NCBI GenBank assembly: GCA_945893045.1
Contig: CAMDEA010000056.1
Coordinates: forward strand, 1 to 45,853
DNA length: 45,853 nucleotides
Origin: Planctomyces sp. SH-PL62
GTDB taxonomy: Bacteria > Planctomycetota > Planctomycetia > Planctomycetales > Planctomycetaceae
Direction: 5' to 3'
Positions within the stretch are counted from its first letter, which is position 1; the number at the start of each line of letters is the position of its first letter. Positions 26,539 to 35,431 of this stretch are shown piece by piece. Both the position numbers and the translations under genes were made by a program. The notes under the pieces were generated by a model. That model was not told the DNA's origin, did no database searches, and saw nothing but the letters and a program-made list of their open reading frames with translations.

Positions 26539-27963
26539 TCAGCTCATCAGGAGCGGGAACGGATCGCCCTTCGTCAGTTGGAAGGGGCGGTTCTGTTGGT
26601 CGTGCAGTTCGGTGTGCGGGTCGATGCCGAGCATGTGATAGATCGTCGCCACGAAGTCCGCCGGGCCGACCGGGTTCTCGGCCGGATATCCGCCGAGCTT
26701 GTCCGATGCTCCGTAAGTCTGCCCGCCTTGAATGCCGGCTCCAGCGAAGAGGACGTTGTAGAGTTCGGGCCAATGTTCACGTCCGCCGTTCTTCAGCGTG
26801 ACCTTCGGCGAGCGACCGAACTCCGATGCGACGATGACCAGCGTCTCGGCCAGTTCACCCGTCGCGGCGAGATCGGTCATCAGCGCGTAGAACGCACGGT
26901 CGTAGGCCGGGATCAGTTCTTCTTTCAGAGCAGTAAAATTGTTCCAGTGAGTGTCCCACGCAAAGCCGTTCTTGCCCTGAGTCCGCTGCCAGTTGCATTG
27001 CACGAGCCGCGTCCCCGCTTGCAGCAATCGGCGGCCGAGCAGCACCGACTGACCGAACAAGTTGCGTCCGTATCGCTCGCGAGTCTCGGCATCAACGACC
27101 GACAGATCGACGGCGCGACGCACGGACTCGGAACCGACGACGTCGAGCGCCTTCGATTGATTGTCTTTCAGCGACTGAGCCAACGCACCGTCGCGAAGGT
27201 ACTCGACCTGCTGATTGAGTTGATTGACGAGACCGACTCGGCGACGGATCACGGTCGGGTCTTCATTCGGGACGAGCGGGATATGTTCCAGCCGAAAGTT
27301 GTCATCGTTGGGATTGCCGCCCGTGAGCATCGGGTCGTACTTCGGACCGAGCATTCCGGCGAACTGACCGGCTCGGCGACCGCCGGCCACGTCCATGCGA
27401 TGCGGCACGATGATGAAGGGGAACATCGGGCCTTGCCCCGGAGCAATCTTCGACATGCAGGAGCCGAGGTGCGGCATGTCTGCTCGCGACATCGAATTCA
27501 CGTCGGGCACCGAGCCGGGATACATGGCTCCGGTAAACATCCAATAAGAACCGCGGCCATGATCGTTGTGCGTGTGGTTCATCGAGCGGATCAAAGCCAT
27601 CTGATCCATCAGCTTGGCCGACAACGGACAATGCTCGCCAAACCGGATCGAAGGGACCGAAGTCGCGATCGTGTCGAACTCGCCACGAATCTCAACCGGA
27701 GCGTCCGGTTTTGGATCAAACATGTCATGTTGAGGATGACCTCCGGACAAATACAAGAGGATGCAACGCTTCGCCTTGCCGAATCCAGGACCACGTTTTG
27801 TAGCCTGACTCTCCGAGTCAGGCCGCTTGGGACCAGCCGAAGCCGCGCGAGCCAGCAGATCGCTCAGCGCCACACCGCTCATCGACAGACCGCCGACGCG
27901 AATCATCTCGCGGCGAGTCAGCCCGTTCGCAGTCGGAAACCTCGGCCCCAACAAACTCAACAT
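26539..27963 (-). CDS. DUF1501 protein, Tat-exported (copy 4), with a REP element in its linker
   Basis: The 474-residue protein has a Tat-like signal (LTRREMIRVGGLSMSGVAL). The core shows CILLYLSGGHPQHDMFDPKP, VEIRGEFDTIATSV, TLVIVASEFGRSPKVTLKN, GREHWPELY and GYPAENP, all typical of DUF1501. Between the signal and the core is a linker (PKRPDSESQATKRGPGFGKA) encoded partly by a REP-like hairpin (27800-27822). GGAG lies 8 nt upstream of ATG 27963; the longer open frame upstream is not coding by eye. It is divergent from the PPC-domain gene. DUF1501 and PPC/DUF1549 genes are commonly neighbours in planctomycetes, so these may act on the same extracellular polymer. Confidence 0.92.
   Translation of the reverse strand: MLSLLGPRFPTANGLTRREMIRVGGLSMSGVALSDLLARAASAGPKRPDSESQATKRGPGFGKAKRCILLYLSGGHPQHDMFDPKPDAPVEIRGEFDTIATSVPSIRFGEHCPLSAKLMDQMALIRSMNHTHNDHGRGSYWMFTGAMYPGSVPDVNSMSRADMPHLGSCMSKIAPGQGPMFPFIIVPHRMDVAGGRRAGQFAGMLGPKYDPMLTGGNPNDDNFRLEHIPLVPNEDPTVIRRRVGLVNQLNQQVEYLRDGALAQSLKDNQSKALDVVGSESVRRAVDLSVVDAETRERYGRNLFGQSVLLGRRLLQAGTRLVQCNWQRTQGKNGFAWDTHWNNFTALKEELIPAYDRAFYALMTDLAATGELAETLVIVASEFGRSPKVTLKNGGREHWPELYNVLFAGAGIQGGQTYGASDKLGGYPAENPVGPADFVATIYHMLGIDPHTELHDQQNRPFQLTKGDPFPLLMS
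27800..27822. repeat. Solo REP-like hairpin inside a DUF1501 coding sequence
   Basis: GTAG (27800-27803) is followed by CCTGACTC, loop TCC, GAGTCAGG. It lies inside the DUF1501 gene at 26539-27963, in the short linker after the Tat signal, and keeps the frame open. Head and stem layout match the extragenic elements in this window. Confidence 0.8.
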
Positions 27964-28130
27964 TCTGAGTCTCCACAAACTCGCCGGATGTTTTCTCCGG
28001 ACTCGTGGGTTACGATCCCCGGCCATCAAAATCGGCCGATGGGTGCGGCACTCTAACCTGATCGGCAGGGAGTGACAAACAGGATTAACGGCCTGTCGAA
28101 AAACGCCAGCGACGCCAGTCCATAACTCTC

Positions 28131-28208
28131 TTTGCGGTCTTTGCGTCCTTCTGCTCAAGCCAATTCTCTGAAATCCGTTTTGAACAGAAGGTCGCAAAGG
28201 CCGCGAAG
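28131..28208. repeat. Imperfect inverted repeat (GACCTTCTG family) in the divergent gap
   Basis: A left arm (28131-28157, containing TTTGCGTCCTTCTGCTCAA) pairs imperfectly with a right arm (28180-28208, TTGAACAGAAGGTCGCAAAG). A relative is at 30701-30830. It lies between the start of DUF1501 copy 4 and the start of the PPC-domain gene, just before the latter's ribosome site. Promoters for both genes must lie here; I could not assign boxes. Confidence 0.75.
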
Positions 28209-28234
28209 TAAACAGCGGGGAGAGAGTCTTCGGA

Positions 28235-30694
28235 ATGTTGAGTTTGCAAAGACAACCGATGCTGCGAAATGTTTTGATTGTGGCGATGTTCCTGTCGCTT
28301 GTTGGTTCGAGTGCCGCTTACCCGCAGGCGTTCGTTGAGCAGCTTTCACCGCCGGTGTTGCAGCGCGGAGTGGTGAATCGGATCGAGGTGCTCGGCAACG
28401 ACACGCACGGAGCCATTGGGCTGTGGAGTTCATTGCCAGCGGACATGATTCGCGCTCGGCCGGTGGGAGAGAGCACAGCGAACAAAGCGGTGTTCGATGT
28501 CGAATTGACCGCTCAAGCGCCGCTGGGTTTGTACGGCCTGCGATTGGCGACTCGCAGCGGGCTGAGCAACGTGCATCTGTTTCTGGTTGATGAGTTGCCG
28601 GTGAGTCGTCATTCCTCCATTGAGCCGGTGAGCGGCACGGCGCTAGCCGCCGGTATTGCGCGAAACGACACACCGGCGGCTAGCGCCGTGCCGCTCAAAG
28701 CATTACTTCCGGCGTGCATCACCGCGCCTTGTCGCCCGGCGACGATAGACCGCTACTCGATCACCGTCGAGAAAGGTCAGCGAGTCGCATTCGAGGTCAT
28801 CGGCAATCGGCTCGGCAAAGACTACGACCCGCTCGTGCGGGTCCGCGATGGAAAAGGCAAAGTGATGGCCGAGTGCGATAACTCCGTCGGTCTGTTCTTC
28901 GATTGCCGGTTCGCTCACACATTTGTCGAGGCCGGGACTTACACGGTCGAAGTCCGCGACTCGCGCTTCGAGGGACATCCGACATGGCGCTACGTTTTGC
29001 GAATGGGGGACTTTCCAGAAGCTCGCGTGTCGGTGCCGTCGTCGGTGCGAATCGGCGAGCCAACCACGCTCACGTTTCCGCAGATTGCCGGATTGCAAAT
29101 GCCGGTTCAGTTCGCGGTGGACCGTCCGCTCGGCAGTTTCTTTCAAGAGGTCCGACATTCACCGAGCGGCCTTGCCACTTGGATCCCGCTCGCCGTCAGT
29201 AACTTGCCGAGCGCGATTGAAGTCGAGCCAAACGACACGTTGGAGACGGCGACTCTCGTCACGCCGAAAGTCCCGGCGACGTTGAACGGAGTGCTCGGCG
29301 AGCCGGGGGATGTCGATTGGTTCGCATTCGAACTGGGCAAAGATCAAAAGCTGCGCATTCAGGGACTCGCCCGCACGATCGGTTCAGCGGCGGATTTGGA
29401 ATTGGTGTTGTTCAACGCCGACGGCCGCGAGGCGCGGCGCGTGGACGACACGGAGCTTGATGAAGGCAGCTTTGATTTCAAGGCGGACAAAGCGGGCAGG
29501 TATCGCCTGCAAGTCCGCGATCTCGCTCGTGACGGTGGGCCGGAGTTCGTGTATCGCATCGACATCAATGACGGCGGACCGCGATTCCAATTACTGGCCG
29601 AAGCGGCTGAACTCACGGTTCCGCGAGGGACGTATCAGCCGCTCGCATTGAAGGTGACACGCACCGATTTCAACGGAGAGATTCTTCTGGAACTGCTTGG
29701 CGGTCCGGCTGGCGTGACGCTCGAACCAAACGTGATCCCCGCCGGGGCCACGGAATTCGTGGGAAAGATCGTCGCCGCGCCATCAACGCCCGAAGGACTG
29801 TTTACGTTGCAGGTCATCGCTCGTAGTGACCGCATTCATGCGGTCGAAGGGAAAGCGGTCTTCGAAGAAAGAGACTCGATCAATCGAGTTACCACAAGCG
29901 TGAAGACCAAGCCGCTCGTCGATCGGCAGCCCAAGAACGTGGACTTGATCTTGTACGCGCTGCGCGAGGATCAACGGCACTTGCCGCCGTCGTTGACGAA
30001 CCAGATCGCGCTGATGATCACCCCTCCGCCACCGTTTGATGTCGAGGTGCCGGAATCTTTGATCCGGCTCACTCGTTATCAAACCGCCGAGTTCCCGATC
30101 CTGACGAAACGCAGCGCCGGTTTTGGTTCGCCGATAACGTTCTCGGTAACCGGCGGCCAGATCGGAGTCGAGACTGAAGAACGCAATCAGGTCTATGCGC
30201 GATTCACTCCGGCAACGGCCGAGCGGTTGACCGCTTCCGGCACGTTCTTCAATCGCATCCTTACGAATCTCGCAAAGCACCGTGTCGATCTCACGGCGAC
30301 CGCCGAGGTCAACGGCCACCGAGTCAATCTGATTCGCACCTTCACGCTCGAAGTGCAAAGCGCTTTCAAACCAACGATCGAGCCGGAACTCCCCTCCACC
30401 GAACCGGGCGGCACCGTGAAAGTGAAACTGCTGGCCAACCGAGTCGCCACGTTTGACGGTCCGGTGACATTCACGCTCGGCCCGCAGACTGGGTTCACGT
30501 TTCCCGAAACCGTCACGATTCCGAAAGGGGCCGAGTCCGTCGAAGTGGAACTGAAAGCCGATGCGAAGCTCAACCCCGGCCGACACAATCTCCGCCAGCA
30601 GGTGGCTGGCTTCGTCGGCAAGTACGAAGAGAGTTTCAACCTGCCGAACATTCCGATCGAAATCAAAAAGCCTGCTACTGCAGGCGAGAAATGA
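28235..30694 (+). CDS. Secreted protein with two PPC (pre-peptidase C-terminal) domains, carrying an intragenic repeat
   Basis: The 819-residue protein has a signal peptide (MLRNVLIVAMFLSLVGSSAAYPQA). An N-terminal beta region is followed by two bacterial PPC beta-sandwiches: about residues 170-262 (YSITVEKGQRVAFEVI...CRFAHTFVEAGTYTVEVRD) and about 357-445 (VDWFAFELGKDQKLRIQGL...KAGRYRLQVRD). The rest is beta-rich with Ig-like segments. PPC domains are usually non-catalytic adhesion or binding modules of exported proteins. GGGGAG lies 13-18 bases upstream of ATG 28235, which I prefer over the ATG at 28259. Residues about 132-154 are encoded by an inserted repeat (28630-28696). The DUF1549/DUF1553 gene follows on the same strand, a neighbourhood typical of planctomycete polymer-degradation loci. 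Confidence 0.88.
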   Translation: MLSLQRQPMLRNVLIVAMFLSLVGSSAAYPQAFVEQLSPPVLQRGVVNRIEVLGNDTHGAIGLWSSLPADMIRARPVGESTANKAVFDVELTAQAPLGLYGLRLATRSGLSNVHLFLVDELPVSRHSSIEPVSGTALAAGIARNDTPAASAVPLKALLPACITAPCRPATIDRYSITVEKGQRVAFEVIGNRLGKDYDPLVRVRDGKGKVMAECDNSVGLFFDCRFAHTFVEAGTYTVEVRDSRFEGHPTWRYVLRMGDFPEARVSVPSSVRIGEPTTLTFPQIAGLQMPVQFAVDRPLGSFFQEVRHSPSGLATWIPLAVSNLPSAIEVEPNDTLETATLVTPKVPATLNGVLGEPGDVDWFAFELGKDQKLRIQGLARTIGSAADLELVLFNADGREARRVDDTELDEGSFDFKADKAGRYRLQVRDLARDGGPEFVYRIDINDGGPRFQLLAEAAELTVPRGTYQPLALKVTRTDFNGEILLELLGGPAGVTLEPNVIPAGATEFVGKIVAAPSTPEGLFTLQVIARSDRIHAVEGKAVFEERDSINRVTTSVKTKPLVDRQPKNVDLILYALREDQRHLPPSLTNQIALMITPPPPFDVEVPESLIRLTRYQTAEFPILTKRSAGFGSPITFSVTGGQIGVETEERNQVYARFTPATAERLTASGTFFNRILTNLAKHRVDLTATAEVNGHRVNLIRTFTLEVQSAFKPTIEPELPSTEPGGTVKVKLLANRVATFDGPVTFTLGPQTGFTFPETVTIPKGAESVEVELKADAKLNPGRHNLRQQVAGFVGKYEESFNLPNIPIEIKKPATAGEK
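28630..28696. repeat. Perfect inverted repeat inserted in-frame in a coding sequence
   Basis: Perfect 25-bp arms (28630-28654 and 28672-28696) with a 17-nt loop. The left arm is identical to the extragenic half element at 12278-12302. It encodes GTALAAGIARNDTPAASAV in the linker before the first PPC domain. The reading frame stays open through it. Confidence 0.92.
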
Positions 30695-30700
30695 GGGCAG

Positions 30701-30830
30701 GTTTTGAACAAAAGGTCGCAGAGAGCGCGAAGGTCTGAGGCGAGAGAGAAAATGATTCGAGGTCGTTCTAAAGTGTCTCCGTCAGGTAGCCTGTTTCCCT
30801 TCGCGTCCTTTGCGACCTTCTGCTCAAACC
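30701..30830. repeat. Inverted repeat (GACCTTCTG family), second copy
   Basis: A left arm near 30701-30733 (TTGAACAAAAGGTCGCAGAG) pairs imperfectly with a right arm at 30798-30830 (TTTGCGACCTTCTGCTCAAA). It is related to 28131-28208, so the PPC gene is flanked by this family on both sides. It occupies most of the 189 bases before the DUF1549/DUF1553 gene. Confidence 0.75.
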
Positions 30831-30883
30831 AGACCTTCTTTTTCAGTTCGTCAACAACTCCTCGATCCTGAGCCATCGAAAAC

Positions 30884-33409
30884 ATGCGAGTTCATCTTCA
30901 TTTCCTTTGTCTCTGCTTTTCGATGTTCACAGCGTCGATGTTCGCCGACGAAACGGTTTCGGCACTGCGTGTTGAGCCGGCCGAGGTTGCTCTGCATGGC
31001 CATCGGTCGTCGCAGCAGTTGTTGGTCAGTGAACCGCAGTCCGGCGGTGCGATGGCGGATGTCACACGCGATGTGACCTTCGAGAGCATCGCTCCGGCGA
31101 TCGCACTCGTGACGCCGAGCGGCCGGGTTGTGCCGCGAGGACATGGCACCACGGAAATTGTTGTGCGGCACAGCGGGAAGGAAGTGCGAGTCCCTGTGAA
31201 AGTTGTCGGTTACTCGAAGGCGGACCCGGTGGACTTTCAGACGGACGTCATCGCCGCGATCAGCAAAGCCGGCTGCAATCAGGGAGCGTGTCATGGTTCG
31301 CCACAAGGCAAGGGTGGGTTTCGGCTGAGTCTACGTGGCTTTGATCCGGTGCTCGACTTCGCGACGTTGACTCGCGAAGAGTTCAGCCGGCGCACGAACC
31401 CGAACGCTCCCGACGAAAGTTTGATTTTGAGGAAGGGGCTTGCCCAAGTGCCGCATCAAGGAGGCGTGCGATTCAAACAGACGGACGCGGAGTACCAACT
31501 CTTGCGTGCCTGGATCGACGAAGGCTGCCGACCGTCGCCCGTGCCGCCAGCGACGACTCTGGCAGGCAACAATGCCAAAAAACCTGCTGTGCCGACTGTT
31601 CCGAAGTTGGTGCGATTGGAAGTGCTGCCGGGTGCGCGGCGGCTGGCCGAGAACCGTCCGATTCAGCAACTGATCGCGATCGCGCATTTCGATAACGGCA
31701 CCGCGCGCGATGTGACCGATCTGTCAGTCTTCTCGACGAACGAAAAGGAAGCCGCATCGGTAAATCGCGATGGCTTGGTCGAGTTCTCGCGAACGGCGGA
31801 GGTCGCATTTCTCGTGCGGTATCTCGATCGGATCACTGGCGTACGGTTGTCGTACTTGCAGCGCGATGCGGAGTTCGTCTTCAAATCTCCGGCCGAGTCG
31901 AACGTCGTTGATCGGCACGTCTTCGCCAAACAGCGCGAACTGCAATTGCTCCCGGCCGAGTTGGTTCGTGACGACGTCTTTCTGCGGCGTGTCTTTTTGG
32001 ATGTCACCGGTGTTTTGCCGACGCCCGATGAGGCGAAGCGATTTCTCGATTCGGCCGAAGCCAACAAGCGAGCGAAGTTGATCGACGAACTGCTGGAACG
32101 CGACGAATACGCGCAGCTTTGGGCGTTGAAGTGGGCCGATCTGATGCGCGGCAGCGATGTGACGATTAGCCGTCGCGGCGTGCATAGTTTTCATCGCTAT
32201 CTCGTGGAACGCTTCCGAAACGATCGGCCGTTCGATGAGTTTGCTCGCGAGACGCTGACCAGTCTCGGCAACACACTGCACAAGCCGGGGGCCAATTTTC
32301 ATCGCATCGCCCGCACTCCCGATGAGGCGGCTGAGGCGATGGCTCAGTTGTTTCTCGGCGTGCGGATCGGCTGCGCGAAGTGCCACAATCATCCGTTCGA
32401 GGCGATCACTCAGGACGACTATTATGGCCTCGCCGCGTACTTCGCTCGCGTGAAGTTCAAAGGCAAGCAGTTCATGGTCGATGACGAGATCATCTATCTC
32501 GACCGCAACAGCGAGGTGCGGCATCCGACGAAGAACGTCAACCTCGCGCCGATCGCGCTCGGAAGCCTGGCCTCCGAGATGCCGGGCTACACGAGTCCAG
32601 CCGGCGAGTTGACTCCCGACGACGATCGCCGCGAGCGGCTCGTCGCTTGGCTCACGCGAGCCGAGAATCCGTACTTCGCACGCTCGACCGCGAACCGTGT
32701 GTGGTATCACCTGTTCGGCCGAGGCATCGTTGAGCCGGTTGATGACTTTCGCGACACGAACCCGCCGTCGAATCCGGAACTGCTCGATGAACTCGCGCGG
32801 ACGTTCGTGGCGAGCGGCTACCGCATCAAGCCCGTGCTGCGGCTGATCCTGAATTCGAGCACCTATCAACTCGACACTCGGCAGGTCGCGAAGCAATCGC
32901 GATACGCGGCGGCGGCCGATCCGTACTTCACGCACTCCGTCCCGCGCATGTTGACCGCCGAACAATTGCTCGACGCAGTCTGCTCGGTTACGGGAGTCCC
33001 CGAAGAATTCCCCGGCTACCCGCGCGGCACTCGCGCGATGGAGCTAGCCGAAGGGGCCATCGAGCACCCGTTCCTCAAAGCCTTCGCGAAGCCGGTTCGC
33101 GACGTGACCTGCGAGTGTGCTCGCGAAGACGACCCATCGCTGAGCCAAGTCATCCACCTGCTCAACAACCGTGGCATCGTCGAGAACATCAAGTCGTCGA
33201 GCAGCCACGTCAGCCGCTGGCTCGCGGCCGGCAAGAGCGATGACGAACTCACGGAGTTGATCTACCTGCTGACACTCAGCCGCCGCCCGACAACCGGCGA
33301 GCATGATCTGGTTCGCGCGCATCTCGCGAAAGTCGGCAACCGTGCCGCCGGTTTCCACGACCTCCAGCACGCCCTGCTGAACGCCAACGAATTTTTATTA
33401 CGGCATTGA
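30884..33409 (+). CDS. Secreted DUF1549/DUF1553 protein with cytochrome-like motifs
   Basis: The 841-residue protein has a signal peptide, then a Big2-like immunoglobulin domain (about residues 25-110). Next comes a planctomycete cytochrome-like region: GCNQGACHGSPQGKGGFRL, where CNQGACH (131-137) has four rather than two residues between the cysteines. DUF1549 spans about 342-545 and includes a classical heme motif CAKCH near residue 497. DUF1553 spans about 577-835, with RSTANRVWYHLFGRGIVEP. Such proteins are exported and pair with DUF1501 proteins; a role in extracellular polymer breakdown or electron transfer has been proposed but not shown. ATG 30884 has no clear ribosome site but is followed directly by the signal peptide. 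Confidence 0.93.
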   Translation: MRVHLHFLCLCFSMFTASMFADETVSALRVEPAEVALHGHRSSQQLLVSEPQSGGAMADVTRDVTFESIAPAIALVTPSGRVVPRGHGTTEIVVRHSGKEVRVPVKVVGYSKADPVDFQTDVIAAISKAGCNQGACHGSPQGKGGFRLSLRGFDPVLDFATLTREEFSRRTNPNAPDESLILRKGLAQVPHQGGVRFKQTDAEYQLLRAWIDEGCRPSPVPPATTLAGNNAKKPAVPTVPKLVRLEVLPGARRLAENRPIQQLIAIAHFDNGTARDVTDLSVFSTNEKEAASVNRDGLVEFSRTAEVAFLVRYLDRITGVRLSYLQRDAEFVFKSPAESNVVDRHVFAKQRELQLLPAELVRDDVFLRRVFLDVTGVLPTPDEAKRFLDSAEANKRAKLIDELLERDEYAQLWALKWADLMRGSDVTISRRGVHSFHRYLVERFRNDRPFDEFARETLTSLGNTLHKPGANFHRIARTPDEAAEAMAQLFLGVRIGCAKCHNHPFEAITQDDYYGLAAYFARVKFKGKQFMVDDEIIYLDRNSEVRHPTKNVNLAPIALGSLASEMPGYTSPAGELTPDDDRRERLVAWLTRAENPYFARSTANRVWYHLFGRGIVEPVDDFRDTNPPSNPELLDELARTFVASGYRIKPVLRLILNSSTYQLDTRQVAKQSRYAAAADPYFTHSVPRMLTAEQLLDAVCSVTGVPEEFPGYPRGTRAMELAEGAIEHPFLKAFAKPVRDVTCECAREDDPSLSQVIHLLNNRGIVENIKSSSSHVSRWLAAGKSDDELTELIYLLTLSRRPTTGEHDLVRAHLAKVGNRAAGFHDLQHALLNANEFLLRH

Positions 33410-33430
33410 GTTGGCGACTCATGGTGATTG

Positions 33431-33630
33431 CGAATGGACCCCATCCGGCTTGCCCGGATGGTGAATCTGATGGTGGGCTAAACCGTGGCGATTCTCCTTC
33501 GGAGTCCCTGTTTTTCCGCGGTTCGCCGCCTCCGGCGGCGAACCGCAGAAAACAGGGGGTGGGAGCGTGAAGTTCGTGGCTAGCTCGCCATCGTCTTCAC
33601 CATCCGGGCAAGCCGGATGGGGTCGATTCG
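33431..33630. repeat. Nested inverted-repeat element between convergent genes
   Basis: Outer arms at 33431-33465 and 33596-33630 are 35 bp with one mismatch. Each contains the hairpin CCATCCGG-CTTGC-CCGGATGG. In the loop sits a second palindrome (33506-33558) with arms CGGTTCGCCGCC/GGCGGCGAACCG and flanking CCCTGTTTT/AAAACAGGGG. It lies between the DUF1549/DUF1553 gene (plus) and the M81 gene (minus). Confidence 0.9.
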
Positions 33631-33663
33631 AGACTGGGCAACTTCGAATACTGACGCTGCGGT

Positions 33664-35169
33664 CTAGTTTGCCGGGCGAAGCACCGTGGGCTGAAGACCG
33701 AGGATTTCTGGATCGGCCGGATAATACGGTCGTCGCACGTTTTGGAAGCGTGCTCCTCGCAGCGTGGCGGGAGTCGGGCCGGGAGTGTTGAGGATGAACT
33801 CCCCTTTCGCGATGTCGCCGTAGGCCATGCTGTAGTTCATCGGGTTCTTGACGACGACGAACTTCGCATCGCGAGCATTCAGGCCCAGCAGTTCGTATTG
33901 CTCGCCGCACCATTCATAGGTGCCGTGCGAGGCGACGGCGATCTGCAGGCTGCCGACTTGCAGTGCGGCGGATGGTCCCATGTTTCCGGCTTGTCCGTCC
34001 CAGATGCCGCCTCGGTAACGGAAGCAACCATCGCTGAGTTTCAACACACGGCCAGTCACCGCGACAGGCTCGCCCCATTTCGGATCGACATGATGTCCGA
34101 GTTGAACGGAGACCTCGGCCCCTTCGCCTGCCTGATGACATTGCGCCGCGACGATCGGATCGACAATCGGCACGAGGCTGGTCTGATCGACGTTGGCCGC
34201 CAGCAACGCGACCAGTGATGCTGCGCTGTCGCCGGCTGCTCCGCCGCCGCAGCAATCGGCCGTCTCGACGAGCAGCACTGGGCCGCCTTCGACTTGCAGT
34301 CCTTGTGCGATGGCATCAGCGGGTGAGAACACCGGCGGTTCGAGATCGAATCGCTTTTGCCAATAGAGTTCCGCGATCTGCCGCGCGAGCCGTTCCGCTT
34401 GGGCGAGATCGCCATTCGTGATGACCAATCCGCCGCCCCCCATGTCCGGTAGATCGAGATAGGGGTGAACGAGAAACGCGCTTGTGGAATAGACGCCGTC
34501 CAATTGCTCGAACGACTTGGCGAGTCGCATGACATCCGCGAACGGCCCCGGCCCTTCGGTGTGGCCGAGGACTCCACTGACCAACACCGGCACCTTGGCC
34601 ATGACCATCGCCGGTCGCAGTGTGCCGTCCAAGATGTCTAACAACGCTTTCGCGCCGCGTTCGCCCGTCGTAAAGGCATCTTTGTGCGGGTAAGTCTCCC
34701 ACGCGATCAGCGCATCGGCGCAGCGTACCATCGGCTCGGTGACGTGCGCGTGCAGGTCGAGCGTCGCGACCACGGGAACTCGGTCGCCAACCAACGCACG
34801 CACGGCCTCCAGCAGATCGCCTTCGAGATCACCGAGTTCCTCGACCGCCGCCGAACCATGCAGAGCCAAGAGGACTCCGCTGACCGGCAGGGTCGCTCGC
34901 AAGCGGTCGAGCAAATCCGCTTTCAATTGACGATAGCACTCCGCAGTCACGGGACCACTGGGGCACGCACTCGCGACGAGCAGCGGCCGGATCGTGACTG
35001 CTCGATCCCGCAAAACGCGGAGCATTCCGCCGACCGTGCCCGCCGTGCGGTCGAGCACCTCCGCGTCATAGAAGAGTTCGCTGCGGCGAAAACTCTCCAG
35101 GTCGGCAGGCACGCCGCCGAAGTGATTGCACTCGATGAAAATCGAACCAATGGCGATGGAGGGTGTCAT
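33664..35169 (-). CDS. M81-family metallopeptidase (MlrC-like)
   Basis: The 501-residue protein matches the M81/MlrC family over its length: IGSIFIECNHFGG at the start, then LLALHGSAAVEELGDLEGDLL, VATLDLHAHVT, ADALIAWETYPHKD, and the C-terminal NDLAQAERLAR-like region. MlrC proteins take part in the last step of microcystin breakdown in some bacteria, but most M81 members are of unknown substrate. The invariant DLHAHV region supplies likely metal ligands. No signal peptide is visible, so it is probably cytosolic. ATG 35169 lacks a strong ribosome site but fits the family start. The enolase-superfamily gene lies divergently upstream, and both could belong to one small-molecule breakdown pathway. 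Confidence 0.92.
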   Translation of the reverse strand: MTPSIAIGSIFIECNHFGGVPADLESFRRSELFYDAEVLDRTAGTVGGMLRVLRDRAVTIRPLLVASACPSGPVTAECYRQLKADLLDRLRATLPVSGVLLALHGSAAVEELGDLEGDLLEAVRALVGDRVPVVATLDLHAHVTEPMVRCADALIAWETYPHKDAFTTGERGAKALLDILDGTLRPAMVMAKVPVLVSGVLGHTEGPGPFADVMRLAKSFEQLDGVYSTSAFLVHPYLDLPDMGGGGLVITNGDLAQAERLARQIAELYWQKRFDLEPPVFSPADAIAQGLQVEGGPVLLVETADCCGGGAAGDSAASLVALLAANVDQTSLVPIVDPIVAAQCHQAGEGAEVSVQLGHHVDPKWGEPVAVTGRVLKLSDGCFRYRGGIWDGQAGNMGPSAALQVGSLQIAVASHGTYEWCGEQYELLGLNARDAKFVVVKNPMNYSMAYGDIAKGEFILNTPGPTPATLRGARFQNVRRPYYPADPEILGLQPTVLRPAN

Positions 35170-35254
35170 GCCGTCAGGCTATTCGTCGCACTCCAGACAA
35201 ACAACGACTCCGAGGGAACCCAGGATGGAACAAGCTGGCGGAAAATGAAGGGCG

Positions 35255-35353
35255 GAAAATAAGGATTGCCGAATAAGGATTGCAGAAGGCAGAGGGTCAG
35301 ACGGGACTCTTCTCCTTCTCACTTCGTCGATCCTAATTCGGCAATCCTTATTC
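35255..35353. repeat. AT-rich inverted repeat, copy 1 (flanks enolase-superfamily gene)
   Basis: Left arm 35255-35280 (GAAAATAAGGATTGCCGAAT...) pairs with right arm 35330-35353. The loop carries GGGTCAGAC and CTCCTTCTCACTTC. A second copy in the same orientation is at 36677-36777. It lies in the 262-base divergent gap before the enolase-superfamily gene. Confidence 0.9.
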
Positions 35354-35431
35354 TTTGATCGCTCACTCCACTGTTTCGAGGGTTGCGGGCGAAGCCCGGC
35401 CCAGAACAAACTAAATCCCCGAAAGGACTAC

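Noticed and set aside
26368..28056. A 562-codon open frame on the plus strand opposite two DUF1501 genes.
   Set aside because: It runs across two real genes and a repeat element, with no family motif; it is a GC-codon shadow.
31724..32965. A 413-codon minus-strand frame inside the DUF1549/DUF1553 gene.
   Set aside because: The plus strand carries clear DUF1549 and DUF1553 motifs and a heme site throughout.
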